A DNA stretch of 64,000 bases from Tenericutes bacterium MZ-XQ (GCA_002838205.1 CP017950.1:1122858-1186857), one strand, 5' to 3'. Shown: positions 1-10,063, numbered from the stretch's first letter. A program made the numbers and translations. Notes: generated from the sequence alone by a model not told the origin.

Positions 1-529
1 ATAACTCGAAAAACGACTGCGGATCATAATCTTGATAAGATTCTCCATTGATTTCGATGATTACATCACCAATATCTACGTTTTCTAATCGCTTCGGAAA
101 ATCATAAATGTATAATCCTTCGAATCCATAATTCATTACAATCGTCGGATCCTTCTCTTTTGCCATTTCATATGCTTTGATTAATGCAATTTGATATGAA
201 ACACTTTTTGATAACTGCCCCTGCCGATACTCATCTATGATTGTGTTTTCTTGTTCTCTAATCGTTGGTCTTCTTAAAACGACGCTTTCATCGTTTTTAA
301 GCAACATATACTGGAATGCTGTAATCGGATTATAAGAATATACATAGACACTATAGAATTGATCTGGCATCTCGTGTCCTTCAATCTCAAAAGAAGATTC
401 TAAAGCTGTAAGTCCACCTGGAGCAGTTACAGTGTAATTCGTAGGTACAACGCCTACAAAAAAGACATATAAATATGCAAATGATAAAATGATTAGTATT
501 TTTTTATTACTTTTAATGAAGGTTAACAT
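1..529 (-). CDS. SepM/YlbL-like membrane PDZ-Lon (S16) protease, N-terminal part
   Basis: Partial gene: the first 176 codons are present and the 3' end lies beyond the window edge. Translation from the ATG at 529 shows one N-terminal membrane segment (about residues 8-26) followed by the [19 protein letters not shown] region, which resembles the start of YlbL/SepM proteins. A PDZ-like part follows (about residues 120-176, with [12 protein letters not shown]). The Lon-type catalytic Ser/Lys domain expected in this family would lie off the window and was not seen. The start has GGTGAG upstream and overlaps the end of the dCMP deaminase gene by 17 bp, so it is the last visible gene of the hisS-aspS operon. 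Family members are cell-surface proteases; the substrate here is unknown. Confidence 0.72.
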   Translation of the reverse strand, partial: MLTFIKSNKKILIILSFAYLYVFFVGVVPTNYTVTAPGGLTALESSFEIEGHEMPDQFYSVYVYSYNPITAFQYMLLKNDESVVLRRPTIREQENTIIDEYRQGQLSKSVSYQIALIKAYEMAKEKDPTIVMNYGFEGLYIYDFPKRLENVDIGDVIIEINGESYQDYDPQSFFEL

Positions 530-986
530 AAGTTAACTCACCAACTTTTATTTTTCGATATGAAACATTTGCAGCCTTTAACATTTTTACAGCTGCTTGA
601 TGTTCCTTTGTATGTTCGTATTTATCACTTTCAAACACAATCTCTTTGATACCGGATTGTATGATCAACTTTGTGCATTCATTGCAAGGAAAAAGTGTCA
701 CATAAATGGACGACCCTTTAAGTGATTGTGTCGCATTCAAAATCGCATTGGCTTCAGCATGAACAACATATGGATATTTAGTATCTAAGTACTCACCCAT
801 ATTTCCCCAAGGAAACTCATCATCTTTTGCGCCTGAAGGCATACCATTATAGCCAATGCCGACAATTCTTAAATCACTATTAACAATACATGCTCCTACT
901 TGAGTTGATGGATCTTTACTTCTAAGTGCTGATAATTTCGCAACTCCCATGAAATATTGATCCCAAGTGATAAAATCTTTTCTCAT
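513..986 (-). CDS. comEB: dCMP deaminase (ComEB family)
   Basis: Zinc-dependent cytidylate deaminase, converting dCMP to dUMP for thymidylate synthesis. It is 157 aa, normal length. The catalytic HAE is at residues 76-78 and the zinc ligands PCxxC at 100-104. The N-terminal [11 protein letters not shown] and YNGMPSG segments are typical of dCMP deaminases rather than of riboflavin-type deaminases. It overlaps msrA by 4 bp (ATGA) and the sepM-like gene by 17 bp, so translational coupling is likely. It supplies substrate to the thymidylate synthase encoded at 33.2-34.0 kb. In competent Bacilli the orthologue sits in the comE locus; no competence gene is visible here, so a nucleotide role is the simpler reading. 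Confidence 0.93.
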   Translation of the reverse strand: MRKDFITWDQYFMGVAKLSALRSKDPSTQVGACIVNSDLRIVGIGYNGMPSGAKDDEFPWGNMGEYLDTKYPYVVHAEANAILNATQSLKGSSIYVTLFPCNECTKLIIQSGIKEIVFESDKYEHTKEHQAAVKMLKAANVSYRKIKVGELTYVNLH

Positions 987-1483
987 GATTTTCTCTCTTC
1001 CTTTTTGGCTAAACCTAAATTAACATGGCAATAACCAAATGGATTTTTCTTCAAATATTTTTGATGATTTTCTTCTGCAAGTTCATAGTCTTTATTTTCT
1101 TTTATTTTGACTTGAACTTTATCATAATCATTTTTAAAATATGATTTCATATAATCGATGACACGTTCTTTCTCACTCATGTCTTCTAAATAAATACCAC
1201 TACGATATTGATATCCAATATCATTGCCTTGTTTATTGATGCTAAATGGATTTACAATTCTAAAAAAATGTTCTAATACACCTTCAAGTGTTAAAACTTG
1301 CTCATCGTAGACGACTCTACATGCTTCTGCATGTGTACAAGTACCATCACAAACTTCTCTGTATGTTGGATGTGTTCTATTACCATCAACGTATCCAACA
1401 GAGGTCTCTAAAACCCCTTTTAATTGGTCAAAATAGGCTTCAACACCCCAAAAACATCCACCAGCTAAAACAATACTCTTCAT
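983..1483 (-). CDS. msrA: Peptide-methionine (S)-S-oxide reductase MsrA
   Basis: Repairs methionine-S-sulfoxide in oxidised proteins. The signature AGGCFWGVE has its nucleophilic Cys at residue 10 when translation starts at the ATG at 1483. That ATG is preferred over an in-frame TTG 12 bp upstream because GGTG lies 6 nt before it, inside the last codons of aspS. The gene gives 166 aa, normal for a single-domain MsrA, with no fused MsrB. It begins 1 bp after the aspS stop and overlaps comEB by 4 bp, so it belongs to the same T-box controlled transcript. Confidence 0.95.
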   Translation of the reverse strand: MKSIVLAGGCFWGVEAYFDQLKGVLETSVGYVDGNRTHPTYREVCDGTCTHAEACRVVYDEQVLTLEGVLEHFFRIVNPFSINKQGNDIGYQYRSGIYLEDMSEKERVIDYMKSYFKNDYDKVQVKIKENKDYELAEENHQKYLKKNPFGYCHVNLGLAKKEERKS

Positions 1484-1484
1484 A

Positions 1485-3200
1485 TTATTCACCAACTTTC
1501 AAATGTAACTCTTTTAATTGAACTTGATCAACATCACTTGGTGCTTGCATCATTTGATCTTTTGCACTTTGCGTTTTAGGAAATGCAATGACATCTTTAA
1601 TATTTGTTGTATGTGTCATTAACATAACGATTCTATCTAAACCTAGCGCTAACCCACCATGAGGTGGCGTACCATATTTTAAAGCATCTACAAAGAATCC
1701 AAAACGATGTTTTACATCTTCATCAGTTAATCCTAGTGTTTTAAACATTAATTTTTGGACTTCTTGATCATAGATTCTTAATGATCCCCCACCAATTTCA
1801 TAACCATTTAAAACGATGTCATAGGCTTTAGCATATGCTTCTTTTGGATTATCTTTTAAGACTTTTGGATCACTCGGTTGAGTAAATGGATGATGTTTAG
1901 CATAAAAACGACCTTCTTCTGCATCATATTCTAAAAGTGGCCAATCTGTAATCCATACAAATTGATAATGATTTGGGTCTGCAAGTCCAAACATACTTGC
2001 AAGTTCGACTCTTAGTGCACCTAAAGCGTTTAATGCATTATCGTCATTTCCAGGTACCAAGAATAAAATATCTTGTTCTTTCAAGTTCAATTTTGCATAA
2101 TCTGTATCAGTCATAAATTTGTTTATACTGCCCGAATAACCTTCATTTGTATATTTAATAAATGCGAGTGCATCTCCATGATTTTTCTTAACTAACGCAG
2201 ATAGTTGATCAATTTGTTTTCTTGATAAACTTGAACCATTTGGCATGATTAAGCCTTTAACATATGTTTTATCATTAAACAAAGGTATATCGATAGCATT
2301 AAATAATTCTGAATAATCAGATATATGTAACTCATATCTTAAGTCAGGTTTGTCTGTACCATAAGTTTCCATTGCTTCTTTATAACTCATTTTTCTAAAT
2401 GGAGTTTGAACTTCTACATCAAGTACTTTTTTAAATGTATGGACCATGATTTTTTCAATTAAACTTTGAATATCTGATTCATCAATAAAAGAAGCTTCGA
2501 TATCGACTTGTGTAAATTCAGGTTGACGGTCTGCTCTTAAGTCTTCATCTCTAAAACATTTTGCGATTTGGAAATATTTCTCAAAACCAGCAACCATAAA
2601 TAATTGTTTATATATTTGAGGAGATTGAGGAAGTGCATAAAAATGACCTGCATAAAGTCTAGAAGGTACTAAATAGTCTCTTGCACCTTCTGGTGTTGAC
2701 TTACCTAATATCGGTGTTTCTAACTCATAAAACCCTTCATCAACTAATACACTTCTAATCGCTTGGGTGATCTTATGTCTTTGGATTAAAAAGTTTTGCA
2801 TCACCGGACGTCTTAAATCTAAATAACGGTATTTAAGCCTTGTTTCTTCAAGTGCATCTGAATCATTAGATACTGTCATCGGAGGCGTTTCAGCTGCACT
2901 TAAAATCATTAAATCCATGACTTCAATCTCGATTTCTCCTGTAGGAATGTTTAAGTTTTTGCTTTCGCGTTCTAAAACAACACCTTTGACTTCAATGACA
3001 TATTCACTTCTGATTTTTAATGCCTTTTCATAGTCTTTATGATCTGGTTTTACCACAATTTGTGTGATCCCAAATCTGTCTCTTAAGTCTATAAACACTA
3101 AACCACCTAGGTTTCTTGATTTTTGAACCCAACCTTTTAGATAAACATGTTGTCCAACATGCTTGATATTTAATTCATTATTATGATGTGTATATTTCAT
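1485..3200 (-). CDS. aspS: Aspartyl-tRNA synthetase
   Basis: Class II synthetase charging tRNA-Asp, 571 aa. It has an N-terminal OB-fold anticodon-binding domain (about 1-110) and motif 2 in FRDEDLRADRQPEFTQVD. A bacterial-type GAD insertion domain occupies roughly 290-410, and motif 3 is GLALGLDRIVML near the C-terminus. It starts 1 bp downstream of hisS and runs without a gap into msrA. Whether it is discriminating or also charges tRNA-Asn cannot be told from the sequence alone. The operon T-box at 5051-5193 presents GAC (Asp) in its specifier loop, which suggests that uncharged tRNA-Asp induces this gene. Confidence 0.97.
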   Translation of the reverse strand: MKYTHHNNELNIKHVGQHVYLKGWVQKSRNLGGLVFIDLRDRFGITQIVVKPDHKDYEKALKIRSEYVIEVKGVVLERESKNLNIPTGEIEIEVMDLMILSAAETPPMTVSNDSDALEETRLKYRYLDLRRPVMQNFLIQRHKITQAIRSVLVDEGFYELETPILGKSTPEGARDYLVPSRLYAGHFYALPQSPQIYKQLFMVAGFEKYFQIAKCFRDEDLRADRQPEFTQVDIEASFIDESDIQSLIEKIMVHTFKKVLDVEVQTPFRKMSYKEAMETYGTDKPDLRYELHISDYSELFNAIDIPLFNDKTYVKGLIMPNGSSLSRKQIDQLSALVKKNHGDALAFIKYTNEGYSGSINKFMTDTDYAKLNLKEQDILFLVPGNDDNALNALGALRVELASMFGLADPNHYQFVWITDWPLLEYDAEEGRFYAKHHPFTQPSDPKVLKDNPKEAYAKAYDIVLNGYEIGGGSLRIYDQEVQKLMFKTLGLTDEDVKHRFGFFVDALKYGTPPHGGLALGLDRIVMLMTHTTNIKDVIAFPKTQSAKDQMMQAPSDVDQVQLKELHLKVGE

Positions 3201-3201
3201 G

Positions 3202-4470
3202 TTATTTCTCCAATTTTTGTGTTAAATAAGTCACAACTTCATTTAGTTTAATTTCTTCTTGTACTTCTGTTTTTGTATCTTTAATACTGACCATACCACG
3301 ATTAAATTCTTCATCGCCTAAGATCAATAAATATTTGGTATCTAGTCTTAATGCTTGTTTGAACTGACCTTTAAATGATTTTTGGGTATAGTTCATATCA
3401 GAGACAAGGTTTGCACTTCTTAAATCATATAACAATTTCATCGCATGTTTGCGTAAATCAGGACTTGTTGTTACGATGAATGCATCAACTTCAAGGTCTT
3501 TTGAAAAATCGATTTCAAGGGCATCTAATGCCATTAAAAGTCTTTCCATGCCACATGCAAATCCTATCCCACCTAAATCTGGTCCTCCAAGTTCCTTAAC
3601 AAGGTTTTGGTATCTACCACCACCACCTAAAACATTTTGTGCACCAAATCCTGCGATGTCAGCTTCTATTTCAAATACTGTATGACTATAGTAATCGAGT
3701 CCTCGTACAAGTCTTGGTGCGATTTCATAATCAATTTCAGCAGCATTTAAATAAGCGATAACTTCGTCAAAATAGATTTTTGACTCCTCGTTTAATAAAT
3801 CGAGTGTTGTTGGAGCTGATTTAACAGCTTCATGTTTTTGGTCGATTTTACAATCCAAAATCCGTAATGGATTTTTATTAATTCTTTCCTTACAATCGTT
3901 ACATAACTCATCTTTATGAGGTGTAAAATGATCAACTAAAGCTTTTTGATAAGCATCTCTCGATTTTTGATTACCTAAAGTGTTAATTCTAACTTTGACA
4001 CCTTTTAGTCCTAAGCGTTTAATAAAATCGTACGCTAAAATGATGATTTCTGCATCTAATGATGGATCAACCGTACCAATGGCTTCTACACCAAATTGAT
4101 AAAATTGACGATAACGTCCTTTTTGAGGTCTTTCATATCTAAAATTAGGCCCTATATAATAAACTTTTTCTAACTCTTGTGATGCATAAAGCTTATTTTC
4201 GACATAAGCTCTAATCACACCTGCTGTACCCTCAGGTCTAAGTGTTAAAGCTCTATTTGAACGATCTACAAAATCATAAGTCTCTTTTGTGACCATATCG
4301 GATCCTTCAGAATCTCTATGAAAGACATTAGAATACTCCATAATTGGTATTCTCATTTCCCTGATGTTATATAGATTTAATATTTCTCTAATTTTTTCTT
4401 CTAGTTTTATCCATTTGTGCGATTCATTTGGAAGCACATCATATGTTCCTTTAACTCTGTTTGCGCTCAT
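3202..4470 (-). CDS. hisS: Histidyl-tRNA synthetase
   Basis: Class II synthetase charging tRNA-His, 422 aa, normal length. Visible features are class II motif 1 near the N-terminus, motif 2 in FRYERPQKGRYRQFYQFG, the histidine-specific LVRGLDYYSHTVFE loop, motif 3 (GIGFACGMERLL), and a C-terminal anticodon-binding domain (about 325-422). The start is an ATG with GGAG 9 nt upstream and overlaps the end of the acetyltransferase gene by 20 bp. The next gene, aspS, follows after 1 bp. A hisS-aspS pair under one T-box is a familiar Firmicute arrangement. Confidence 0.97.
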   Translation of the reverse strand: MSANRVKGTYDVLPNESHKWIKLEEKIREILNLYNIREMRIPIMEYSNVFHRDSEGSDMVTKETYDFVDRSNRALTLRPEGTAGVIRAYVENKLYASQELEKVYYIGPNFRYERPQKGRYRQFYQFGVEAIGTVDPSLDAEIIILAYDFIKRLGLKGVKVRINTLGNQKSRDAYQKALVDHFTPHKDELCNDCKERINKNPLRILDCKIDQKHEAVKSAPTTLDLLNEESKIYFDEVIAYLNAAEIDYEIAPRLVRGLDYYSHTVFEIEADIAGFGAQNVLGGGGRYQNLVKELGGPDLGGIGFACGMERLLMALDALEIDFSKDLEVDAFIVTTSPDLRKHAMKLLYDLRSANLVSDMNYTQKSFKGQFKQALRLDTKYLLILGDEEFNRGMVSIKDTKTEVQEEIKLNEVVTYLTQKLEK

Positions 4471-5029
4471 TGTATTGCTCCTTTGTCATCTCATATGTCA
4501 AGAGTTCATCACTTAAAACATATGATCTTTTTTCTAATATGTAAGGTTCTTTTTTAATATAATTGAAACCTGATTTCAATATAACTTTTTTACTACCAAT
4601 ATTTTGACTGATATGTTTCACTATAATTTTATCATAATTTAGATGTTCAAAGCCTATTTTTACTAAAGCTTTTACAGCTTTGGTCATGATACCTTGACCC
4701 CAATAATCTTTATGAATAACATAACCGATTTCAGCATAGTTTCTATTGATCGGTTTTGTATGAAAATCCACTGTTCCAATCATTTGATTTTTATTTTTAT
4801 CAATGATGGCATAACCAATGGGTAATCCTTGTTTAATTCTCGGATAAAAAATTTTAGTGATCGAATATTTTGCTTCTAAAGGATGTAAAAAGGGCCCCCA
4901 TGAAAGATATTTAGTTGTTTCTTCATCTTTGCCATATATATACATATCTTTATAATCACTTTTTTTGATTGTTCTAAGCATGTAATGATCAAAAGATATG
5001 ATCGGCATATTTTTGTATGGTTTTTTCAT
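4451..5029 (-). CDS. GNAT N-acetyltransferase, RimJ/RimL type
   Basis: Acetyl-CoA dependent N-acetyltransferase of 192 aa. The acetyl-CoA binding motif is in GYVIHKDYWGQGIMTKA (about residues 115-131), followed by the AVKALVKIGFEHL helix and LKSGF near 153-157. This pattern is typical of ribosomal-protein alanine acetyltransferases and related antibiotic or metabolite acetylases; the substrate cannot be predicted. It is the first gene after the T-box terminator and overlaps hisS by 20 bp, so it appears to be induced with the synthetase genes. That placement is unusual. Confidence 0.82.
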   Translation of the reverse strand: MKKPYKNMPIISFDHYMLRTIKKSDYKDMYIYGKDEETTKYLSWGPFLHPLEAKYSITKIFYPRIKQGLPIGYAIIDKNKNQMIGTVDFHTKPINRNYAEIGYVIHKDYWGQGIMTKAVKALVKIGFEHLNYDKIIVKHISQNIGSKKVILKSGFNYIKKEPYILEKRSYVLSDELLTYEMTKEQYNERKQS

Positions 5030-5050
5030 TTGATTACCTTCTTTGATTTT

Positions 5051-5193
5051 AAAAAAAATCGTCCCTAAAAAAATCTAAGGACGAATATGTTCGCGGTACC
5101 ACCTTAGTTCTAGAAAATTTCTAGCCCTCAATGTTTGATATGCCTCCAAAGTTGTCACCATTTATAACATAAATGCTCTTTTTCATTGGCTAT
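5051..5193 (-). promoter_or_regulatory. T-box leader of the hisS-aspS operon, probable Asp specifier, very short Stem I
   Basis: The antiterminator T-box sequence GGTGGTACCGCG lies at about 5092-5103. A terminator hairpin (TCGTCC...GGACGA, 5059-5084) is followed by eight U. Stem I is closed by ATAGCC/GGCATAT, has the AATGAAAAAGA / TTTGGAG internal-loop pair shared with the ileS T-box, and a specifier loop reading GTGACAA with GAC (Asp) followed by A. Above that loop there is only a 7-bp helix, CATTTAT/ATAAATG, with a 3-nt loop, so the usual apical tRNA-elbow platform is absent. Specifier assignment is inference by alignment with the Ile T-box at 49.8 kb. Confidence 0.9.
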
Positions 5194-5210
5194 TTAAATG
5201 ATATAGTATT

Positions 5211-5240
5211 ATTCTATCTTTTAGTAGGTATTTTTGTCAA
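5211..5240 (-). promoter_or_regulatory. Promoter of the T-box/hisS-aspS operon
   Basis: A perfect -35 TTGACA (5235-5240) is separated by 18 bp from the -10 TAGAAT (5211-5216). Transcription would start near 5203-5205, about ten bases before T-box Stem I. Confidence 0.8.
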
Positions 5241-5287
5241 CATTTATTAGAAATTTAATAAACTTTCTTATATAAATCTAAAAAATA

Positions 5288-6289
5288 TTAAATATCATTG
5301 AAATCTATTTTACGATAATCACTGTCTATAGTCCTCTTCATTAAATAAACATATGGTATAAACCCACATTTTTGCCAAAAGGTTGATGCTTCTAAGTTAA
5401 AAGGTTTCCAGTCAGTTACAATATATTTATAGTTTTTACTTTTCAATGATTCAATTGCATGATTCATAAGTGCTTTTCCTAGATTTTTTCCTTTAAAGGC
5501 ATTTAAGACACCTGCAACTACAAGTTCTACACTCATGTCAGGTATCATCAAATTCTTAGATACATACTCATATAATTGAAAACCTATAGGATGATTGTCT
5601 TTTTCTAAAATCAAAAGTTCACACACATCACTATCATTAACTAAATTTCTAAACGCTTCTTTTCGAGTTTTTAAATTATCCAAATGATAAGATACAAAGA
5701 TCGGAGCTTGATTTTGATGTTCAGCTACAATAAATGCTAACTTCTCAAGTATGGCTGCATCTTGTTGATGATACTTTCTTATACTTGCATCGGTATTTTT
5801 TATTAAAAATGGCTGAAAAGTATCAGTTGACATTGCGGCATAGGCCTGTTCTATAGAAAAACCTAATTGATGTGCAGAATCTAAGTGTTCTTTATGTCCT
5901 AAAGGCATCATTAAATAATGTATGAAAAAACCTTGATTAACCCACTGTTTTGAAACTTCTTTATACATATGCTTTATGATATCACTCGATTGATTGGTTA
6001 TTGCAGCTAAGCCCTCGTAAGGCACATGTACAAAGAATTTTCCATGCTCCTTTTTATAGGTTAATCCATAAATATAACCAACAGCTATATCATTTTTAAA
6101 TGCAACAACACCAATTAAATTCTCTGAATCAATTACTTTGGAAAAATGATCTTTTACATCAGATATTTCATGGATTGCATCTTTTAAAAAGGAATATTCC
6201 TTGTTTTCTTGATTTTGTCTACTTATGAGTAGTTTACATATTACATCTAGATGATCTTTTGTTAGCGTTTCATATCTTAAATCTCTCAT
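5288..6289 (-). CDS. Two-domain GNAT acetyltransferase-like protein
   Basis: Predicted protein of 333 aa. The start at 6289 is chosen because GGGAG lies 5 nt before it; an upstream ATG at 6301 lacks this. It appears to contain two GNAT folds. The N-terminal half has NDIAVGYIYGL-type strand patterns but a weak acetyl-CoA loop. The C-terminal half carries GKNLGKALMNHAIESLKSK (about residues 265-285) followed by STFWQKCGF, a good acetyl-CoA binding motif A/B. Tandem GNATs often have one degenerate half. It stands alone after a 29-bp gap from the upstream P-loop gene. Substrate unknown. Confidence 0.7.
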   Translation of the reverse strand: MRDLRYETLTKDHLDVICKLLISRQNQENKEYSFLKDAIHEISDVKDHFSKVIDSENLIGVVAFKNDIAVGYIYGLTYKKEHGKFFVHVPYEGLAAITNQSSDIIKHMYKEVSKQWVNQGFFIHYLMMPLGHKEHLDSAHQLGFSIEQAYAAMSTDTFQPFLIKNTDASIRKYHQQDAAILEKLAFIVAEHQNQAPIFVSYHLDNLKTRKEAFRNLVNDSDVCELLILEKDNHPIGFQLYEYVSKNLMIPDMSVELVVAGVLNAFKGKNLGKALMNHAIESLKSKNYKYIVTDWKPFNLEASTFWQKCGFIPYVYLMKRTIDSDYRKIDFNDI

Positions 6290-6329
6290 AAAAACTCCCA
6301 TTTTATTTATCTAAAATTCAAATAAATAC

Positions 6330-7298
6330 TCATCTAACTAGATTAGCATTAGTTTTCACACAAAAATATGTTTTTCCATCAATAAATGTATAATCAAAAC
6401 CAGCAATTGTACCCTCTTTTTGAATATTAAAATTGAGTTCCATTGGAATTCCAGAAATCAAAAAATGTGTGTTTGATTTAGGTATTAATTTATAATCATT
6501 CCAAAATTTTCCAACCAATATGAGCAAATCATCTTTTTCAACAATCTGTAATGTTTCACCTTTGGCTGGGAAATGATCTGGCACTTGATACATGCCTAAA
6601 TATTTTTTTAGATCACTTTTACTTAGTTCATGTGTGTTATTGATCCTTGGATATCCTAGCCATGCTAAAATCATCTCTTCATTCTTTGGCCAATTTTCTT
6701 CGGTAACATCCAATTGAAGTATTTGATAATCACTTAAAGGTAATAGATCAGCATATAAGTTCTGAGCGTCAGAAAAATATGCAACCATACCTTCAAATCC
6801 AGTTCTATTCCTATGCTTTTGGTAAGGACCTTCTTCAATTTTTTCAATGGTATACTCAGTCCAGATGTCTCCCCTTCTTTCACACGCTCTAGTAATAATC
6901 GTCTTTGTATCACCTTTAAAAAAGATAACCTTAGGATTTAGTTCAGATAATAATCTATTTAAACTTTGAAAATAATCTTTGATTTTTTCGAAAGATATCT
7001 CAAGATTAAGCAGATAAAGCGTATAACTCAAATAAGCACTGTCAATGATGAAAGTTGAATCTGACTCCTTAATTTTATCGATTAAATGTCTCCAACACTT
7101 GATGAGCGTCTCTACTTGATTCTTATTCGGTTGATCATAGTCTTCCCAAAACTGATTAAAATAGCCACCATCATGCTCATACTCATCTAACCAATAGACT
7201 GATTCCCCATTAAGATTAAGTTGTTGCGTTATAAATTGCGAGATCGTAGATTTACCACTTCCCGGTTGTCCTTCAACAAATATTATTTTATGCTGCAT
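6330..7298 (-). CDS. P-loop nucleotide kinase-like protein with C-terminal beta domain
   Basis: Protein of 322 aa starting with a Walker A motif GQPGSGKST at residues 9-17. A predicted kinase-like region runs to about residue 210 and includes IIDSAY and a RACERRGDIW segment suggestive of a lid. This resembles small-molecule or nucleoside kinases and zeta-toxin/chloramphenicol phosphotransferase-like folds. The last 100 residues are rich in predicted beta strands and do not match anything recognised. The start has a strong GGAGGAAG site. No antitoxin or partner gene is adjacent. The phosphorylated substrate is unknown; a resistance or salvage role would be speculation. Confidence 0.6.
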   Translation of the reverse strand: MQHKIIFVEGQPGSGKSTISQFITQQLNLNGESVYWLDEYEHDGGYFNQFWEDYDQPNKNQVETLIKCWRHLIDKIKESDSTFIIDSAYLSYTLYLLNLEISFEKIKDYFQSLNRLLSELNPKVIFFKGDTKTIITRACERRGDIWTEYTIEKIEEGPYQKHRNRTGFEGMVAYFSDAQNLYADLLPLSDYQILQLDVTEENWPKNEEMILAWLGYPRINNTHELSKSDLKKYLGMYQVPDHFPAKGETLQIVEKDDLLILVGKFWNDYKLIPKSNTHFLISGIPMELNFNIQKEGTIAGFDYTFIDGKTYFCVKTNANLVR

Positions 7299-7356
7299 AT
7301 AACTTCCTCCATCGTTATCACTCTTTCAATTATATAACAAAACCACTTTAAATCAA

Positions 7357-7388
7357 AGAGGAACTACATCAACTCAAGTAGTTCCTCT
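7357..7388 (-). terminator. Intrinsic terminator after dtd
   Basis: Perfect 11-bp inverted repeat AGAGGAACTAC/GTAGTTCCTCT with a 10-nt loop, followed on the minus strand by TTTGATTT. It ends the apt/relA/dtd transcript about 40 bp past the dtd stop. Confidence 0.75.
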
Positions 7389-7429
7389 TATCTAAAATAT
7401 ATTTAATTATCTTTTATAATGTAAGATTA

Positions 7430-7876
7430 TTATCTATTTTTACTATCCAAAATAATGGTTACTGGTCCATCATTGATTAAAGAAATCTCCATCATTGCTC
7501 CGAAAATCCCTTTTTCAATCTTAATATTTTGCTTTTTCAACTTTGCATTAAAATCATTATAAATTTCTTCTGCAACATCAGGTTTTGCAGCTTCAATGAA
7601 ACTCGGTCTATTGCCTTTTTTAGTGTCTGCATGTAAAGTAAACTGCGAGATACTAAGAATTTCATAGTTTTCTTGAAGAACTGAAAGATTCATCTTGCCC
7701 TGATCATCCTCAAAAATACGTAAATTTAATACCTTCTTTACTAAATAATCAACATCCTCTTTTGTATCATCATGAGTAACACCAACAAATAATAATAAAC
7801 CTTGATTAATGCTTCCAACAATCTGTTGATCTACACTTACAGATGCCTCTTTAACTCTTTGGACAACAACTCTCAT
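7430..7876 (-). CDS. dtd: D-aminoacyl-tRNA deacylase
   Basis: Hydrolyses D-aminoacyl-tRNAs (and glycyl-tRNA-Ala), a chirality checkpoint. It is 148 aa, with the [17 protein letters not shown] catalytic segment (about residues 77-93) and the NDGPVTIIL Gly-cisPro motif near residue 135-143. Its start overlaps the relA end by 4 bp, the common Firmicute relA-dtd arrangement. In this organism the enzyme may matter more than usual, because the ornithine operon produces D-ornithine and D-alanine; that link is inference. Confidence 0.95.
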   Translation of the reverse strand: MRVVVQRVKEASVSVDQQIVGSINQGLLLFVGVTHDDTKEDVDYLVKKVLNLRIFEDDQGKMNLSVLQENYEILSISQFTLHADTKKGNRPSFIEAAKPDVAEEIYNDFNAKLKKQNIKIEKGIFGAMMEISLINDGPVTIILDSKNR

Positions 7877-10050
7877 TTGAAATCTCTTTCCACTGAAAAG
7901 ATGTCACTTACTTTTCTTAAGTTAACCATGAGTGATTGTAACTGATTTTGATCATTCACTAAAACCTTAAGCTTAATCACCATTTCAAGATTTGATCCAG
8001 TATTAGCATTTACTTCGGCAATACTAATGGTTTGTGCGTTAACCGCAGTGACAATATCAGTTAATAACGTCGGTTTTGCAGTTCCTATAATTTTTATTCT
8101 TGTTGGATATTTTCTAGTGATTTCAGTTGACCAGAAAGCCTCTATCAATCTGTTTTCGTCAAATTGACTACAATTTGGACAATATGTTGAATGAATAACA
8201 ATACCACTTGTCTTGCTCACAAAGCCAATAATTGGGTCACCAGGTATAGGTAGACAACAATTGGCAAGCTTTAATTGTGGACTTGATAAGCCTTCAATAA
8301 CGACACCAGTTTCACTATGTGTGATAAGCTGTCTTGCAGCTTTTTCCATTTGTCTTTGAAGTAGTAGTTCTTTATCAACTTCTTTTCCTAATAGTTTTGC
8401 AACAACCGTTTTAGAACTAATAATGCCTTTGCCTATTTCTAAATAAAGACCTTCTAATTCAGTGACCATGTTTTTTTCAAAATGTTTCTTGACAAATGCA
8501 TCATCAATAGAAACATCTACTTTTTGGGCAGACATCTCACGGTCTAATTGATCTTTACCTAATTGAATTAAATTATCTCGATTTTGTTTATTTAAAAAAC
8601 TTTTAATTTTATGTTTTGCATGTGATGATTTAGCAATTTTAAGCCAATCTTCACTCGGACCATAAGAACTTTTGTTGGTTTTAACACTGACGATATCACC
8701 AGTATTTAATTCGTAATCTAATGTTACAATTCGATTGTTGACATTAGCCCCAACCATCTTATTACCAATATCCGTATGGATTCGGTATGCGAAATCGATA
8801 GGTGTTGCCCCTTTAGGAAGTTCAATGACTTCTCCTTTTGGTGTAAATACATATACATTCGCATCTAAGATATCACCTTTTACAGTACCTACAAACTCTT
8901 CAGCTGTACCTTCTGTTTCATCAGAATCTTCGGTCATCTTCATGAGTTCTCCATACCATTTAAGTTTTTGTGCAATTTCAAACTGTTCACGTTCTTTAGA
9001 ATAAGTTTTATTTTCTTTATATGCCCAGTGAGCTGCAACCCCAAACTCTGCGACAGAATCCATTTCTTTTGTTCTAATTTGCACTTCAAAAAGTGTTCCA
9101 TCTTCGGATAAAACAGTCGTATGGAGTGATTGATACATATTTGGTTTAGGTACTGCTATATAGTCCTTAAAACGTCTTGGAATCGGTGTATAATTCGCAT
9201 GAATGATACCTAATGCTTGATAACATGTCTCTACTTTAGGAACAATAATTCTTACCGCAAGTAAGTCATAAATATCTTCAAATGCACGATGGTCTCTAAC
9301 CATTTTCTTATAAATAGAAAAAATGTTTTTAATACGACCTTTAATTTCATAGTTTTGTAGTTCACTATGATTAAATAGACCCTTAATACTTTCAATAATT
9401 TTTTCGATGGATGCTTCTCGTTCAGCTTTTTTTGCTTGGATCATATTTGATACACGATAATACATCGGTGGATCAGTATATCTTAAGGATCTATCTTCTA
9501 GTTCAGCTTTTATTCTAAAGATCCCGAGTCTATGAGCAAGTGGTGCATAAATATCTAATGTCTCACTAGCAATTTTATATTGTTTTTCTGGAGACATGGA
9601 GTTTAATGTTCTCACATTATGTAATCTATCTGCAATCTTAATTAAGACAACTCTGATGTCTTTAGCCATTGCTAAAAGCATTTTTTGATGATTATCCGCT
9701 TGTGATGCTACTTGATTAAACGATAGTTTACCAATTTTAGTCACACCATCAACAAGTGCTGCAATCTCAGGACCAAAATCTTTTTCAACATCTTTTAATG
9801 ATAAATCTGTGTCTTCTACTGTGTCATGAAGTAGTGCTGCAATAATCGTTGCTGGACCAGCAGTTAACTCTGATAAGATTTTTGCAACCGCTACTGGGTG
9901 AGTGATGTATGGTTCTCCACTTTTACGCATTTGTCCTTCGTGTTTTTCCTTAGCTAAAAAATAAGCCTTTTTTATAAGCTCTACATCTTTTTCATTTTTT
10001 ATGTATTTTCCAAAAGCTTCTGCTAAAGTTTGAAATAGTGGATCAGTCAC
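7873..10050 (-). CDS. relA: Bifunctional (p)ppGpp synthetase/hydrolase (RelA/SpoT, Rsh)
   Basis: Long RSH protein, 725 aa, making and degrading (p)ppGpp. The N-terminal HD hydrolase domain is intact ([15 protein letters not shown] and [10 protein letters not shown], about residues 45-85). The synthetase domain has [19 protein letters not shown] (about 308-326). A TGS domain follows ([19 protein letters not shown], about 398), and an ACT domain lies at the C-terminus (about 650-725). Translation begins at GTG with GGGGTGA upstream. It sits between apt and dtd, as in Bacillus. Both catalytic halves look complete, so this is probably the main stringent-response enzyme. Confidence 0.96.
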   Translation of the reverse strand: MTDPLFQTLAEAFGKYIKNEKDVELIKKAYFLAKEKHEGQMRKSGEPYITHPVAVAKILSELTAGPATIIAALLHDTVEDTDLSLKDVEKDFGPEIAALVDGVTKIGKLSFNQVASQADNHQKMLLAMAKDIRVVLIKIADRLHNVRTLNSMSPEKQYKIASETLDIYAPLAHRLGIFRIKAELEDRSLRYTDPPMYYRVSNMIQAKKAEREASIEKIIESIKGLFNHSELQNYEIKGRIKNIFSIYKKMVRDHRAFEDIYDLLAVRIIVPKVETCYQALGIIHANYTPIPRRFKDYIAVPKPNMYQSLHTTVLSEDGTLFEVQIRTKEMDSVAEFGVAAHWAYKENKTYSKEREQFEIAQKLKWYGELMKMTEDSDETEGTAEEFVGTVKGDILDANVYVFTPKGEVIELPKGATPIDFAYRIHTDIGNKMVGANVNNRIVTLDYELNTGDIVSVKTNKSSYGPSEDWLKIAKSSHAKHKIKSFLNKQNRDNLIQLGKDQLDREMSAQKVDVSIDDAFVKKHFEKNMVTELEGLYLEIGKGIISSKTVVAKLLGKEVDKELLLQRQMEKAARQLITHSETGVVIEGLSSPQLKLANCCLPIPGDPIIGFVSKTSGIVIHSTYCPNCSQFDENRLIEAFWSTEITRKYPTRIKIIGTAKPTLLTDIVTAVNAQTISIAEVNANTGSNLEMVIKLKVLVNDQNQLQSLMVNLRKVSDIFSVERDFK

Positions 10051-10063
10051 AGATTCACCCCTT

